Shown here in pieces: positions 46,174-55,090 of a stretch of 64,000 bases of DNA. The stretch comes from Corynebacterium heidelbergense (GTDB taxonomy: Bacteria; Actinomycetota; Actinomycetes; Mycobacteriales; Mycobacteriaceae). Position 1 is the stretch's first letter, and each line of letters opens with the position of its first letter. Under the pieces are notes generated by a model. The model was given only the letters and a program-made list of their open reading frames with translations. It did no database searches and was not told the origin of the DNA. A program made the position numbers and the translations under genes. The stretch covers positions 558,001-622,000 of the forward strand of contig NZ_CP063191.1 of NCBI RefSeq assembly GCF_028609845.1, read 5' to 3'.

Positions 46174-46494
46174 CTATCGCGGCGCGGGCGGGCGTTTGTG
46201 GTCTGCTTCCCAGCCTGTTGCAGCGTCTAGTTGCTGCATGGCGGTGCACAGTTGGCAGTGAACGTTGACGCGCTTACGGCGCGGGGGCCTGCCGTCGATG
46301 GTGCGCAAGCCCGGGGTGCCACGGTAGGCAAGCGTCTTGGCGTTGGGGATGGCTTCACCGCAGTAGGTGTGGCAGTGGGTGGCCCCGTGATAGAGCACGT
46401 CGATGGGGTTGGTGGCCAGGTGGATGACCCGGGGCCGTGGTTTATCGCCGGTGGGCCGTGGTTCGGTAGTGGGAGCGTATTCGTTGAAATACAT
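46174..46494 (-). CDS. Zinc-ribbon-like phage protein
   Basis: 106 residues. Two Cys/His clusters, HCHTYC (about 39-44) and HCQLC (about 79-83), would bind one zinc; the phrase VIHLATNPIDVLYHG precedes them as in small actinophage proteins that begin RV.HLA. The C-terminus is basic. It is the outermost gene of the island on the right. DNA-binding is likely but unproved. The ATG has only a weak AGGG upstream. Confidence 0.5.
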   Translation of the reverse strand: MYFNEYAPTTEPRPTGDKPRPRVIHLATNPIDVLYHGATHCHTYCGEAIPNAKTLAYRGTPGLRTIDGRPPRRKRVNVHCQLCTAMQQLDAATGWEADHKRPPAPR

Positions 46495-46510
46495 GCCGGG
46501 GCCCTAGGGT

Positions 46511-46537
46511 TGCTCTATAGAGCAAAGTTAGGGCAAA
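46511..46537. other. Palindrome and arm-like repeat at the island's right end
   Basis: A perfect 14-bp palindrome TGCTCTATAGAGCA overlaps AGCAAAGTTAGGGCAAA, the same GTTAGGGCAAA word seen next to the integrase stub at 41425. Confidence 0.5.
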
Positions 46538-46590
46538 TCCTGTGGACTAGTATTCCCGTTGCGGCCCTGAACTGCACCAACGCCGGTTTC

Positions 46591-46612
46591 GGTTCGATTT
46601 CCGTTCGCTCCA
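46591..46612 (+). other. Diverged tRNA-Ala 3' end: right attachment site of the island
   Basis: 22 bases match the last 22 of tRNA-Ala(GGC) at 41292-41313 at 19 positions, including the T-loop TTCGA and GCTCCA end. It is followed, as the tRNA is, by a CCCC/GGGG terminator. This is what an integration-generated duplication of a tRNA 3' end looks like after some drift. Confidence 0.65.
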
Positions 46613-46623
46613 CGCCAGAGATT

Positions 46624-46650
46624 CCCCTGGCCTGTTTGGCTAGGGGGTTT
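46624..46650 (+). terminator. Terminator-like hairpin after the attachment copy
   Basis: CCCCTGGCC / GGCTAGGGG (one G-U pair), 5-base loop, TTT. Resembles the hairpin at 41325. Confidence 0.6.
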
Positions 46651-46707
46651 CCTGTTTCTGCGGTGGGCGGGTGTAGGATGAACGCGCTGGTCCACGCCGG
46701 TAGAACT

Positions 46708-46780
46708 GGGGCTATGGCGCAGTTGGTAGCGCGTCTCGTTCGCAATGAGAAGGTCAGGGGTTCGAATCCCCTTAGCTCCA
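46708..46780 (+). tRNA. tRNA-Ala (anticodon CGC)
   Basis: Acceptor GGGGCTA/TAGCTCC, D arm GCGC...GCGC, anticodon loop TTCGCAA (CGC, decoding GCG), T loop TTCGAAT, discriminator A. It shares its acceptor and D arm with tRNA-Ala(GGC). Confidence 0.95.
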
Positions 46781-46804
46781 CCCAAGATGAAAGTATCGGG
46801 AACT

Positions 46805-46834
46805 GCCCCGCCTGATGGCGGGGCGGTTTTATTT
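46805..46834 (+). terminator. Terminator after tRNA-Ala(CGC)
   Basis: Perfect 8-bp stem GCCCCGCC / GGCGGGGC, loop TGAT, then GGTTTTATTT. Confidence 0.9.
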
Positions 46835-47213
46835 GGGGGGAGAGGTGGGGCAGGCTGGCCTTTTAGACAGTGGTCGTGTTTCTGGGTCGTTCGTTGAGGG
46901 GGTTGTTGGCTCTGGGTACCTGTCAACCCGAGCTAGGGGATGTACCGAACGAATGGCTACAGGCACAGAGCCTACGTGCTTCGCGTTAGCGTCGTCCTTT
47001 GGGATACAACTGTTAGCGGCGGTTGATGTTCAAGTTGGCTTTCCCCGACTAACCCGGCTCCAGGGCCCGGGGCCAGTCCAAAGACACGACGGATGGCCGC
47101 TGTCTCATTGCACAGCGACGCTGGGACGATCTACCCCGAACAGTCAACGACACTTGATGGGCCGCAAAACGCCGGAAGAGCGCCTCGGAAGCATCTTCGC
47201 TGTTGACTTTGAG
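46835..47213. other. Gene-free stretch before the SUFU gene
   Basis: About 380 bp. The right end (47160-47213) is the former C-terminal part of the SUFU gene beyond its in-frame TAG. Nothing else recognised. Confidence 0.5.
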
Positions 47214-47834
47214 CTACATTTCCTCTTCGTACGCTGGAAACAGGCCGTATAACGACACGGGTGTCCCGTCCACCTCGTAGCTCCCGAACTCCACGGGCAA
47301 GTCGACCGGAGCGCCCAAGACAACTCCATCGAAGTTAGTTCCCGGGTAGGTGTCAGCCGGTTGACCGTTTGGGATACTGTGCCCATTGCCTAGCCACGTG
47401 CTGTACGCATGAGGCAACTGGGCCAAAGTCTTCATCCACTGAATTGGCCAATAATTTACCGGATCTTCCAACGCGTCTTGATCTAGCGGCCATGATGAGG
47501 GGAGGCGCATAACCAGCTCGGCGCGTTCGTCGCTAAACCGTACTTGCTCGTCCACGGTGTCGGGCAACGTCATCGGCATGTCAGACATCCCTGACGTAAT
47601 CAGCGTGCCGAAGGGTCGCTCTGGGGTGGCCGCGGCCATATACACATCAACGTGTATCAGTTCGGATGGGAGCTTATGCCACACCCTGACTTTATTGGGA
47701 TCGAAAAAGCGGGCTAGATGGTTCTCGAAACCCTGGCGGAATGCTCGCTTCGGCTGTTGCCCCGCCTCGCGGGTCTCCAGCGAATGATAATGATAGACGG
47801 ACTGACCGCCCTCGGTCGTTTCCTGATCACTCAT
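47214..47834 (-). pseudogene. SUFU-domain protein, cut by an in-frame TAG
   Basis: 206 residues from ATG 47834 (GGGAG upstream). The C-terminal half is a suppressor-of-fused (SUFU) domain: RAELVMRLPSSWPL, YWPIQWMKTLAQLPHAYSTW, GNGHSIPNG, VDLPVEFGSY and LYGLFPAYEEEM. In bacteria SUFU proteins are mostly immunity proteins of polymorphic toxin systems. The family normally continues EEEM-x-LK with about 30 more residues. Here TAG follows EEEM, and the same frame goes on LKVNSEDASEALFRRF, which matches the family end. One G-to-T change in a Glu codon would explain it. The shortened protein might still fold; no toxin gene is visible nearby. Confidence 0.7.
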
Positions 47835-48253
47835 GATGTACTCCCGCCTGAGGTACCTCACCTGGGCCAGCGCACCGCACGCCTCTATCCATGTCGGCAG
47901 AAGGTATCAACAATCAGAGATGTGGCTCGCGCTGTTTTTAACCGCTGCGCGGAACGTATGCCGATGTCAATCACACGCTACACTCCAGCACCGTTTCGCG
48001 CCTGCTCAGTTTTGTCGCCCGCCGAGGGGAATCAACCGTTACCGCCGGAGCGCCTAAAGTGCCGCCTACACCCACTGTGTCGATTGTCTAATAGCACATC
48101 CTCGGCTAGGAATAGGAAGGGTCGCCCAGCGTTGAGGGCAGCTACCACGGCGAGTAGCGGTATGCCGTTTCGAGTCTCACGCGGGGCAGCAGCGGTGGGC
48201 GGCAAGCGGAGGGGACAGCGGTGAATAGTTCTCAGAGGTGTTGGTAGCGGCTC
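47835..48253. other. Divergent intergenic region, SUFU gene and MFS gene
   Basis: About 420 bp with no gene I can support; should hold both promoters. Composition is closer to AT than in the core genes. Confidence 0.45.
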
Positions 48254-49453
48254 GTGAAGACTTGGGTGAATTCGAATGCCTCTTTTCTTTGTATGACCGC
48301 CAGGGTCTTGAACGAGGCTTACTTCTTCGTGCCGTACACAGCCGTGTATGCGCTCGCGATCGGACTGTCTGTCAGTGAGCTAATTTTTGCCGAAGCCGTG
48401 TTCGCCGCTGTGCTTGTAGTGGCCGACATCCCCCTCGGTCACCTAGCTGACAAGGTCGGTGAGAAGTTCTGTGTAGTGACCGGAACGATAGTCCATGGGA
48501 CTGCCTTGATGCTCATCGGCCTTGTTCACAGTCCCGAGCTGTTCGTCATGCTGCAGCCGGTTATCGCCTTCGGCTTATCTTTCTGCATGGGTGCCGATTC
48601 CTCCCTGCAGAGGAAGCTGGCGATGCGGCGGAGCGGCCGCAACCGTTTTGAACTCTGGGAACAGCGGTTTCAAACCAGCAGGCTAGTGGTAACGGCTCTG
48701 TGCTTCGCCCTGGCCTCGGTGCTTGCCAAGTTCTCGCCGAGCCTGACATTCATCGCAACAGCCCTGTCAATGTATGTTGCTGCCGGGGTGTTTTGGGTTC
48801 TACCAACGCCACCGTCGTCCGCAACGGCACCGCCGTGTGCGGCCGATCAACACCGAAGCCAGGAACTCTCTACCCTGACGGGGCGGGTGCAGGTCCTAAC
48901 GAGGGGCCTACGTCGTGGTCCGGGGCTAGGCCGAGATGTAGCAGCGATGGTCCTCGTAGGGACCACATTTTCGCTCCTGCTATACCTGATTCCCCTGTTC
49001 TACGAGACTTCTGGGGTACCCACGCAGTGGATCGGAGGAGTGGCAGCGGTGGTTCTCCTGGCGTCTTCCTTCTGCACCGCGCTCCTTTTCCGGGGCAACG
49101 CTGGTCTGACTCTTCCGCTTCTCGCGACCGGTATCTGCTGCTTTCTACTTCCGATGGATGTCCTCGCTATCGCGCTCGCAGGAGGCCTTCTAGCGAACGT
49201 GTCTCAAGCGGTTGCGATGCCCAAGTTCCGCACGCGGATCGTGGACGAACTGTCGTCGCTGGGCAAGTCCACGGCGCTGAGCCTCGTCACAACGGCTCGC
49301 AATGTGGGTTTCGCGTTGCTGGCGCCTCTGCTCGGCGTTCTCACTGCTGTTCTCGGAGTGGCGGGTTTAGCCGCGGTGTCCGGGGCATTGATAGTGGTCG
49401 GCGTCGCCTTGGCTACCCCTTCGCTGGTGCGAGTCGGATCCGACAGCCATTGA
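48254..49453 (+). CDS. MFS transporter
   Basis: 399 residues with about twelve hydrophobic segments and a hydrophilic central loop (about 190-220). The MFS motif between helices 2 and 3 is present as DIPLGHLADKVGEK (about 58-72). Likely an exporter of small molecules, as most single MFS genes of this size, but the substrate is unknown. GTG start at 48254; no strong ribosome site. It follows the island and is not obviously operonic with the oxidoreductase 170 bp on. Confidence 0.85.
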   Translation: MKTWVNSNASFLCMTARVLNEAYFFVPYTAVYALAIGLSVSELIFAEAVFAAVLVVADIPLGHLADKVGEKFCVVTGTIVHGTALMLIGLVHSPELFVMLQPVIAFGLSFCMGADSSLQRKLAMRRSGRNRFELWEQRFQTSRLVVTALCFALASVLAKFSPSLTFIATALSMYVAAGVFWVLPTPPSSATAPPCAADQHRSQELSTLTGRVQVLTRGLRRGPGLGRDVAAMVLVGTTFSLLLYLIPLFYETSGVPTQWIGGVAAVVLLASSFCTALLFRGNAGLTLPLLATGICCFLLPMDVLAIALAGGLLANVSQAVAMPKFRTRIVDELSSLGKSTALSLVTTARNVGFALLAPLLGVLTAVLGVAGLAAVSGALIVVGVALATPSLVRVGSDSH

Positions 49454-49624
49454 TTTTTCGGGGCGAGTGCGAGGCGTTGACCTAGCTGCACTCTGCGCGA
49501 ACAATCCACCACTTCACGTGCGTAGGCTGGGGGTTGAAACCGCGCGGGTGCCGAAGTCGCCAGGTGTCACCACCCACACCCGCGCACCGGCGTTGCCACT
49601 TGACCCCAGCAGGAGAAGAACTCC

Positions 49625-50953
49625 ATGACCACAACCCCCAGTCCGGCCAACCCCTCCACCACCCCCAGGGAGAAGTACTCAGCCGACGTCATCATCGTCG
49701 GCGCAGGCGTCGCCGGCCTCGCCGCAGCTGGCCGCCTCCAGGCGCAGGGTCGCACCGTAATCGTGCTCGAGGCCTCCGATCGCGTCGGCGGGCGCATCAA
49801 CACGGATGCGGTTGATGGTTTTCTCGTGGACCGCGGGTTCCAGGTCCTCAACCCGGCCTACCGGCACATGCGCAAAAGCGTGGACATCGCCCGCCTCGGG
49901 TTGCGCGATCTGCCCCGTGGGGTGCGAGTGCGCACTGGCGACGGTCTCAAGGAGATACGCGATCCCTCGCGTCGCCCCCAAGCCCTGCCGGGGGTCCTGG
50001 CGTCCGGACTGATTACGGGTAAGGACCTGCGGGCCGTGCGTTTGGCAGGGAGCTTGCTCCGCAGCATGCGTGGCGGGGACAAGCCGCGCGGCCAGGCCTT
50101 CGATGAGGCGGGTTTCACCGGGCCGCTGCGTCGTAGTGTCGTGGATCCTTTCCTCTCCGGGGTGGTGTGCGAGCGGGACGGTAGCACCTCCTGGCGCCAT
50201 ACCGCGTGGCTGCTGGGGACGTTTGCCCTGGGCACTCCCGGGCTGCCGAGCGGGGGGATGCGGACGCTGCCGCGGATCATGGCCGAGGGGCTCGATGTGC
50301 GCCTGAATACGCGGGTGCGGGCCGTGGATGCGGCGACGGGGCTCGTCACTGTGGGGGCCGGGGGAGAGGCCGGGGGTTCGTTGCCAGGGTCTGAGCTTCC
50401 CGACGGTCAAGCGCACAGCCAGCTACGGGGTCGCGCGGTGATCTTGGCTGCCGGTCCTCGCCCCACCGCCGAGATGCTCAACCAGCCGTGCCCGAAGACC
50501 CACGGCACCCGCACGTTTTGGTTCGCCGCCGCCGAGCCGCCCACCGAAAGCGCCATGATCCACGTCGATGGCCGTGGGGTGGCCGGTCAGCACGGTCCGG
50601 TGGCCACGGCGTGCGTCGTCAGCAATGCTGCGCCGGAGTATGCGCCCGACGGGCAGCACCTCATTGCCGCGCTTACCTTGACGGACGACCAGAACCCCAC
50701 CGAAGAGGCCACCCGGCGGCAACTAGGGGAGGTCTTTGGCGTGGATCCTTCCGATTGGCGCCTGGTGGCCACCCACGACGTGCCCGATACTTTGCCCGCC
50801 GATCTTCCGGGTAAGCCGCCGCGTCACAAGGCACAGCGCAATCAGCGCCTCGTCATCTGCGGCGATCAGTTCGGCAACGCGTCGACAGATGGGGCCATCG
50901 AGTCTGGCCAGACTGCAGCTATGTTTGCCGGGGAAGTTATTGATGGTTTTTAG
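49625..50953 (+). CDS. FAD-dependent amine-oxidase/protoporphyrinogen-oxidase-like enzyme
   Basis: 442 residues. The dinucleotide-binding motif VIIVGAGVAGLAAAGRL (about 23-39), followed by EASDRVGGRI (about 49-58), marks the flavin amine oxidase / phytoene desaturase superfamily. The C-terminal FAD contact is ICGDQFGNASTDGAIESG. Actinobacterial relatives act on carotenoids, haem precursors or are uncharacterised. ATG follows AGGAGAAG. A GNAT gene overlaps its end by 11 bases and a uracil glycosylase overlaps the GNAT gene by 4, so the three form an operon. Confidence 0.85.
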   Translation: MTTTPSPANPSTTPREKYSADVIIVGAGVAGLAAAGRLQAQGRTVIVLEASDRVGGRINTDAVDGFLVDRGFQVLNPAYRHMRKSVDIARLGLRDLPRGVRVRTGDGLKEIRDPSRRPQALPGVLASGLITGKDLRAVRLAGSLLRSMRGGDKPRGQAFDEAGFTGPLRRSVVDPFLSGVVCERDGSTSWRHTAWLLGTFALGTPGLPSGGMRTLPRIMAEGLDVRLNTRVRAVDAATGLVTVGAGGEAGGSLPGSELPDGQAHSQLRGRAVILAAGPRPTAEMLNQPCPKTHGTRTFWFAAAEPPTESAMIHVDGRGVAGQHGPVATACVVSNAAPEYAPDGQHLIAALTLTDDQNPTEEATRRQLGEVFGVDPSDWRLVATHDVPDTLPADLPGKPPRHKAQRNQRLVICGDQFGNASTDGAIESGQTAAMFAGEVIDGF

Positions 50954-51509
50954 TACCACTATGCCCCTGAATAACACCGCTGCGCGCCTGATCCTCCGTC
51001 CTCCCGAAGAACGTGATGAAACTGCCGTCCGCGGTTTGTTTGCCGAACTGCGCCAAGAGAACTTCGATTTCCTAGCCCTCAACCAGGATCCGACGGCCGC
51101 CGATTGGGATTGGTCCGCCGTTATCAATCACCTGCGGCGCATTGCCGATGGAAAGGATTTGCCCCCTGGTATCGTCCGAGCCGATTTCCTGCTCGCGGAG
51201 GTAGACGGCCAGGTTGTCGGGCGCAGCTCCATCCGCTACGGCCTCACCGACTTCCTGCGGCGGGAAGGCGGCCACATTGGATATGCGGTCGGCCCCCGTT
51301 TTCGGCGCCGGGGATACGCCACCGATATTCTGCGGCAGTCCATCGATCGGTTGCGCGCCAATGGTATCGGCAAGGTTCTTGTCACTTGCGACGCCACCAA
51401 CACAGCGTCGGCCGCAGTCATCGAAAAGTGCGGCGGCCAACTGGCTGACGTGGTCCCCTCCACTAGGCGGAAGCTCGTGCGTCGGTACTGGATCGACGCG
51501 GACGCATGA
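50943..51509 (+). CDS. GNAT-family N-acetyltransferase
   Basis: 188 residues; acetyl-CoA-dependent acyl transfer. The acetyl-CoA loop is visible as GYAVGPRFRRRGYATDIL (about 115-132), with a following NTASAAVIEKCGG helix typical of the family; closest in style to small-molecule or YjdJ/YesJ-like acetyltransferases. ATG 50943 has GGGGAAG upstream and overlaps the preceding gene; an ATG at 50961 is an alternative. Target unknown. Confidence 0.88.
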   Translation: MVFSTTMPLNNTAARLILRPPEERDETAVRGLFAELRQENFDFLALNQDPTAADWDWSAVINHLRRIADGKDLPPGIVRADFLLAEVDGQVVGRSSIRYGLTDFLRREGGHIGYAVGPRFRRRGYATDILRQSIDRLRANGIGKVLVTCDATNTASAAVIEKCGGQLADVVPSTRRKLVRRYWIDADA

Positions 51510-52510
51510 AACCGCCGGAAGGTGCCGACAGCCGACTGCTTCCGCACCCGGTCACGGGCCAGAAGTTCCCCACCCCGGTGCCTCCCGGCTCTGGGTGGCC
51601 CGGTGACCCCGCTGGCAGTGACACCCCAGTATGCCGCTCCAGGGAGGACATCCTCCGGGCTGCGAAACTAGCCACGGGAGAGTTGGTGGAATGGATACAA
51701 GAGCCGGTGGAACGGGTGGAAGACTCGGTGGAATGGGCGCGAGAGTCCGTGGGAAAGGCGCACGGCGGAACACCCAGTATCGGCCACGCGGGCCATTCGC
51801 GTAGCAGTGAGGAGGGGTTACCAACGCCGCTGCAGAAGCTTCAAGCCTTCATTTCCGTGTGTGAGGCTTGCCCGCGCTTGGTGGGGTGGCGTCGACAATT
51901 GGGAGAGGAAAAGCGGGCGGCCTACAGTGACCAGCCCTATTGGTCCCGCCCCGTGCCCAGCTTTGGCAATCCCGAAGCCAGACGAGTGATTGTGGGACTG
52001 GCGCCGTCTGGTCATGGCAGCAACCGCACGGGTCGAAACTTTACGGGGGACCCTTCCGGCCGTTGGCTCTATCGGGCGCTATTCAAAGCAGGGGCGTGCA
52101 CCCGGGAGACCAGCGAGGCGGCGGGCGATGGCATGGAGGTCACGGGCGCGCGCATTATTCCGCCAGTGCACTGCGCTCCACCGCAGAACAAGCCGACGCC
52201 GACCGAGATGGAAACGTGCCGACAGTGGTTCGTGCGGGAAATGCAGCTGATCCAGCCTATCGCCATTCTGGCGCTGGGTCAGATCGGGTGGAATAGCGTC
52301 TTCCAGGTCGGGGCCGCGTTGGGATGGAAGGGGGTGCGGCCGCGTCCAAAATTCGGCCACAATAGTTCTGTGCGGGTAATGGCTGATTGGGGAGAAGTGG
52401 CCGTTATCGGCTGCTATCACCCCTCCCAGCGGAATACATCCACAAAGCTCCTCACAGAGGAGAAACTGGACGCCGCCATCGCGACGTTCCTCGGCGCCGG
52501 AGATCGCTGA
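51506..52510 (+). CDS. Uracil-DNA glycosylase, family 5 (UDGb) type
   Basis: Removes uracil (and in UDGb hypoxanthine/xanthine) from DNA. The C-terminal 220 residues carry the family blocks: CEACPRLVGWR (Fe-S cysteines), GLAPSGHGSNRTGR-FTGD as the substrate-binding region, and HPSQRNTSTKLLTEEKL near the end. The remaining Fe-S Cys candidates are in the middle and PVHCAPPQNK. An extra N-terminal segment of about 110 residues (Pro/Glu-rich) is not part of the family. ATGA overlap with the GNAT gene. Repair substrate range is known only for the family. Confidence 0.88.
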   Translation: MKPPEGADSRLLPHPVTGQKFPTPVPPGSGWPGDPAGSDTPVCRSREDILRAAKLATGELVEWIQEPVERVEDSVEWARESVGKAHGGTPSIGHAGHSRSSEEGLPTPLQKLQAFISVCEACPRLVGWRRQLGEEKRAAYSDQPYWSRPVPSFGNPEARRVIVGLAPSGHGSNRTGRNFTGDPSGRWLYRALFKAGACTRETSEAAGDGMEVTGARIIPPVHCAPPQNKPTPTEMETCRQWFVREMQLIQPIAILALGQIGWNSVFQVGAALGWKGVRPRPKFGHNSSVRVMADWGEVAVIGCYHPSQRNTSTKLLTEEKLDAAIATFLGAGDR

Positions 52511-52608
52511 CTCGCGCCGGGGGCGGTAGGGCGCTGGGGGGGGCGATTCGCGCTGGGCAGTGGCAAGGGCGGGAGAGCAGCCACTACCAGCCTGCAGAGC
52601 GCCGGTAG

Positions 52609-53739
52609 CTAGTCTGCAACCTTCACAACGAGCTTGCCGAAATTCTTGCCGTTGAGCATCCCGATAAAGGCATCAACGGCATTGTCCAGTCCGTCGACCA
52701 CGTCCTCCCGGAACTTCACGGAACCATCGGCGACTGGCGGCGTCATCTCCTCGAGGAAATCGCCCATCTGGTCCGCGTATTCGGTCTGAATGAATCCCCG
52801 GATTGTCAGGCTTTTGCGCAGAATTGTCCCCATCAGTTGTCCGGAACGATCCGGACCCTCCGGCAACTCCGTCGAGTTGTATCCCGAAACAAGTCCGCAT
52901 ACGGGCACCCGGGCATACGTGTTGAGGCGGGGGAGTACGGCCTCCCACACCTTCCCGCCCACGTTTTCGTAGTAGACGTCGATGCCGTCCGGAGTGGCTG
53001 CAGCCAGTTGCTCCTCGAAATCCTCGGCTTTGTGATCAATGGCAGCGTCAAAGCCCAGTTCCTTGAGGTATTCGACCTTCTTCGGTCCGCCGGCAATCCC
53101 GACAGCTCGTGCGCCGGCGAGCTTCGCAACTTGCCCGACCATGCTGCCCACCGGGCCCGTCGCCGCTGCTACCACGACGGTTTCGCCCTCCTTGGGGTGG
53201 CCGATGTTGTTCATGCCGGCCCATGCCGTGAACCCGGGCATACCCAGCACGCCCAGGGAGGTTGACGGCGACACCTCGGCCTGCTTGTCCAACTTCCGCA
53301 GATGTGCGGTCTTCTCCAGCGAATGTGTCTGCCACCCGCCGTAACCCAGGACAAGATCGCCTTCGGCAAATTCGGGGCTGCCGGAAGCAAGCACCCGAGA
53401 GACAGTTGCCCCCACGACCACATCCCCGATCTCCACCGGATCGGCGTAGGACTCGGCGTCGCTCATCCGTCCGCGCATATAGGGGTCCAAAGAGAGGAAC
53501 AGTGTTTCCAGCAGGGTCTCGTCCTCGCCCGGGTTCGGCAAGTTTGCTGTCTCGGTGCGGAAATTGTCCTGCGTGGGTTCGCCGTGTGGGCGCGAAGCCA
53601 GCACAATGCGCGTGGTCGTTGTACCGGCGCTAGGCGTATTGGCGTCTTTAATCGTATCGACGCCATCACCGCGCGCACCGGCAGCGGATTCGATGGGCGA
53701 TTCGGGGGAATCGGATTGGGAATCGTGTGTGTTGCTCAT
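52609..53739 (-). CDS. NADP-dependent oxidoreductase (MDR, curcumin-reductase-like)
   Basis: 376 residues, medium-chain dehydrogenase/reductase of the zinc-free leukotriene-B4 dehydrogenase/CurA branch. Marks: LFLSLDPYMRGRMSD (about 85-99), GLGMPG-like segment LGMPGFTAWAGM, the NADP motif ATGPVGSMVGQVAKLAGARAVG and YYENVGGKVW. Reduces the double bond of enones; the physiological substrate is unknown. The N-terminal 45 residues are Ser/Asp/Thr-rich extra sequence. ATG 53739 chosen; the next gene is divergent, 106 bp away. Confidence 0.9.
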   Translation of the reverse strand: MSNTHDSQSDSPESPIESAAGARGDGVDTIKDANTPSAGTTTTRIVLASRPHGEPTQDNFRTETANLPNPGEDETLLETLFLSLDPYMRGRMSDAESYADPVEIGDVVVGATVSRVLASGSPEFAEGDLVLGYGGWQTHSLEKTAHLRKLDKQAEVSPSTSLGVLGMPGFTAWAGMNNIGHPKEGETVVVAAATGPVGSMVGQVAKLAGARAVGIAGGPKKVEYLKELGFDAAIDHKAEDFEEQLAAATPDGIDVYYENVGGKVWEAVLPRLNTYARVPVCGLVSGYNSTELPEGPDRSGQLMGTILRKSLTIRGFIQTEYADQMGDFLEEMTPPVADGSVKFREDVVDGLDNAVDAFIGMLNGKNFGKLVVKVAD

Positions 53740-53845
53740 GGCGACTTTAACGCGCAAGGTTCCGCGGTATTCCACGGGTGCCGAGTCGTGTCCGGGCTCG
53801 ATGGACGGCGAGCAGAACCGGCGGAGGTGCCCTATCTTCGAGGGC

Positions 53846-54166
53846 ATGGCTTACTCACAGATTCTGGCTACCGATGAGTTGACTTCGCTCTTCTTCGAGT
53901 GTGGCGAGCTTCCCACCGATGAGGCCGTCTTCGAGGCCGGGCACGAGCCCAACGGCTACTTCTGGCAGGGGGTTGCGAAGGTTGTGGCCCCGGAGGTGTG
54001 CGAGAAACTCGAGATGGACTCGGAGGCGGGGATGTTCTCTGCGTCCGGTTCGCGCGCGGACCTGGAGGCCCTGCAGAGCAAGCTCGAGCCCGTGCTGGGC
54101 GACCCCGAGGCAGTGCGCAAGGCTATTGAGAAGGGTGAGGCTGAGGGCGTCGACTTCGACGATTAG
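53846..54166 (+). CDS. Imm51-like small protein
   Basis: 106 residues, very acidic, no signal or membrane segment. The segment FEAGHEPNGYFWQGVAKVV (about 30-48) is what I associate with the Imm51 family of immunity proteins, which neutralise polymorphic toxins. No toxin gene is close. ATG after GAGGGC. Could equally be a housekeeping relative; many actinobacteria have one copy outside toxin loci. Confidence 0.6.
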   Translation: MAYSQILATDELTSLFFECGELPTDEAVFEAGHEPNGYFWQGVAKVVAPEVCEKLEMDSEAGMFSASGSRADLEALQSKLEPVLGDPEAVRKAIEKGEAEGVDFDD

Positions 54167-54427
54167 CCAGGGCTTGGGGGACTAGCCGTGGCTGGAGATG
54201 GACCGGTCTGGGCTGGGGGGCTGGCCATGGCTGCGCGGACTGGCTAGTAGTGGGGGCGGACTGACGCGTGCCGCACCCCTTGACGCGGAGGCCCACTGAC
54301 GCGGTGTCCCGTGGCGTTGTCCCACAGCAGTACTACACTGAGTGGCGTTGACTTCCGGGCCCCATCCTCGGGCTCACCCCAATTCCGACAGCCCCCCGAA
54401 GCTGGCCGGAGCCAAGGAGCAAAACCC

Positions 54428-55078
54428 GTGTCTACCAGCGAAACCATCACCCCGGACGGCGCCTCCACGGACCCGTCCATCGCGGACCATGGCTCATCCC
54501 CGGTCCCGCGCAAACCGCTGCTCGGATCCACTCGCCTGTTTGGCCTCGCGCTGACCGTCCTGAGCGCGATTGGACTGTTCTTCTCGGGTTTGATCATGCA
54601 GGACAAGATCAAGCTCATCCTGGAGCCCGGCTTCAGGCCCGCCTGCACGTTCAACGAGGTGATGAGCTGCACGAACGTCATGGCTTCCGAGCAGGCCAGC
54701 GCGTTCGGCTTCCCCAACCCCATCATCGGGTTGATCGGGTTCTCCGTGGTGCTGACGATCGGCGTGGCCCTCATCGGGGGATCCCGGTTCACCCGCCCCT
54801 TCTGGTTCGGTCTTGCTCTCGGCTTGGCTCTGGGGGTGGTTTTCGTCCACTGGTTGGCATTCGAGGCGATCTTCGAGATCGCAGCTCTGTGCATCTACTG
54901 CATGATCGTCTGGGCCTGCGTTCTGCCCATGTTCGTGATGACAGTTGTGCATATCGCTCGCGAGCGGCGCCGCGTGCAAGGGGAGGAGGTCGGCCACGGG
55001 ATCGGCCTGCCCCTGTTGGTGATCCTCGTGTGGTACCTCGCGTTCTTCGTCATCATCGCGCAACAGTTCTTGTTCTAA
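54428..55078 (+). CDS. Vitamin K epoxide reductase (VKOR) family protein
   Basis: Integral membrane quinone-linked oxidase that re-oxidises DsbA-like proteins. 216 residues, about five hydrophobic segments. The paired cysteines are in place: one pair around FRPACTFNEVMSC (loop after helix 1) and the active CxxC as LCIYC in helix 4. GTG 54428 follows AAGGAG. It probably works with the DsbA-like protein at 40157, and perhaps with the DCC protein 12 bp downstream. Confidence 0.92.
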   Translation: MSTSETITPDGASTDPSIADHGSSPVPRKPLLGSTRLFGLALTVLSAIGLFFSGLIMQDKIKLILEPGFRPACTFNEVMSCTNVMASEQASAFGFPNPIIGLIGFSVVLTIGVALIGGSRFTRPFWFGLALGLALGVVFVHWLAFEAIFEIAALCIYCMIVWACVLPMFVMTVVHIARERRRVQGEEVGHGIGLPLLVILVWYLAFFVIIAQQFLF

Positions 55079-55090
55079 GGAGGGGGACAG

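Noticed and set aside
46591..46612. Complete second tRNA gene
   Set aside because: Only the 3' 22 bases resemble a tRNA; no acceptor partner or anticodon arm is found upstream.
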